Shown: one piece after another, positions 12,660 to 12,805 of the stretch | Numbering within the stretch: position 1 is the first letter of the stretch | How the letters are laid out: every line of letters begins with the position of its first letter | Assembly: GCA_947427985.1 (NCBI GenBank) | Contig: CANEKB010000023.1 | Coordinates: 1-12,805 of the forward strand | Origin: an uncultured Candidatus Saccharibacteria bacterium | GTDB lineage: Bacteria; Patescibacteriota; Saccharimonadia; Saccharimonadales; Saccharimonadaceae | Direction: 5' to 3' | DNA length: 12,805 bases | Notes under the pieces: generated by a model | Seen by the model: only the letters and a program-made list of their open reading frames with translations | Databases searched by the model: none | Told to the model about the DNA's origin: nothing | Made by a program: the position numbers and the translations under genes

Positions 12660-12688
12660 TTGACACTATCATAATTCTATGCTACAAT
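12660..12688 (+). promoter_or_regulatory. Near-consensus promoter after topA
   Basis: TTGACA (12660-12665), 17 bases, TGC-TACAAT (12683-12688). It begins 11 bases after the topA stop and drives whatever lies beyond the right edge. It matches the 6422-6450 promoter in both hexamers, spacing and the GG following the -10. Confidence 0.8.
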
Positions 12689-12805
12689 GGAAATATGGAC
12701 TGTTTTGTCCTTCGTTCTTTTATTTTTGAACTAGAGCTTATCTACTGCGGTATATTGTAGAAATTGCTCACCTAAGTAACAACATTGGGGACGCAAAACT
12801 ACAAT
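12689..12805 (+). other. Start of an unfinished transcript; possible tiny leaderless frame
   Basis: Predicted transcription starts about at the ATG 12695-12697, which opens a 21-codon frame (MDCFVLRSFIF onward) closed by TAG at 12758-12760. A short stem GGAC/GTCC (12698-12710) overlaps its front, and CTAC/GTAG follows near 12742-12761. This could be a leader peptide, or simply the structured leader of a gene outside the window. The sequence ends before this can be judged. Confidence 0.3.

Overview
This window looks like a chromosome segment of a small-genome Patescibacteria/Saccharibacteria-type (TM7-like) bacterium. That placement is an inference from style: compact housekeeping genes, leaderless-type promoters with extended -10 boxes (TGn TATAAT), a TopA with a lysine-rich tail and no visible zinc-finger cysteines, and short repetitive tails ending RCLAIE. 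UGA appears to be an ordinary stop (two of the predicted genes end in TGA), so the UGA recoding of some related lineages is not indicated.

Housekeeping blocks: (1) 169-2215 is a two-gene unit of a polytopic membrane protein and an HtrA-type serine protease. (2) Convergent to it lies the minus-strand prfA-prmC operon (4280 down to 2237): release factor 1 and the enzyme that methylates its GGQ glutamine. (3) 4344-5545 holds tRNA-Val(CAC), a small membrane protein and peptidyl-tRNA hydrolase (pth). (4) dprA (minus, 8232-7303) and topA (plus, 10240-12648) are often neighbours in bacteria; here 2 kb of accessory DNA separates them.

Accessory DNA is interleaved at 1-168, 5546-7297 and 8233-10239. 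It holds four kinds of material. First, three legible and one decayed silent C-terminal protein cassettes, each starting near a VRSG motif (where legible) and ending (S/P)LRCLAIE or a close variant, with no start codon or upstream domain; two of them face head-to-head around an inverted repeat. Second, two large fold-back elements (6129-6406, 10029-10222), each just downstream of a plus-strand cassette, that share a core hairpin whose stems covary. Third, a likely structured non-coding RNA (about 8261-8632) with a near-consensus promoter, several self-complementary stems and a terminator. Fourth, three unrecognised proteins (6604, 8843, 9267) with near-consensus or reasonable upstream signals, one of them with codon use foreign to its neighbours.

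The best candidates for something undescribed are the cassette-plus-fold-back unit and the 8.26-8.63 kb RNA. No full-length recipient gene, recombinase or reverse transcriptase lies in the window, so function is inference. All calls come from reading the sequence; no database search or folding program was run.
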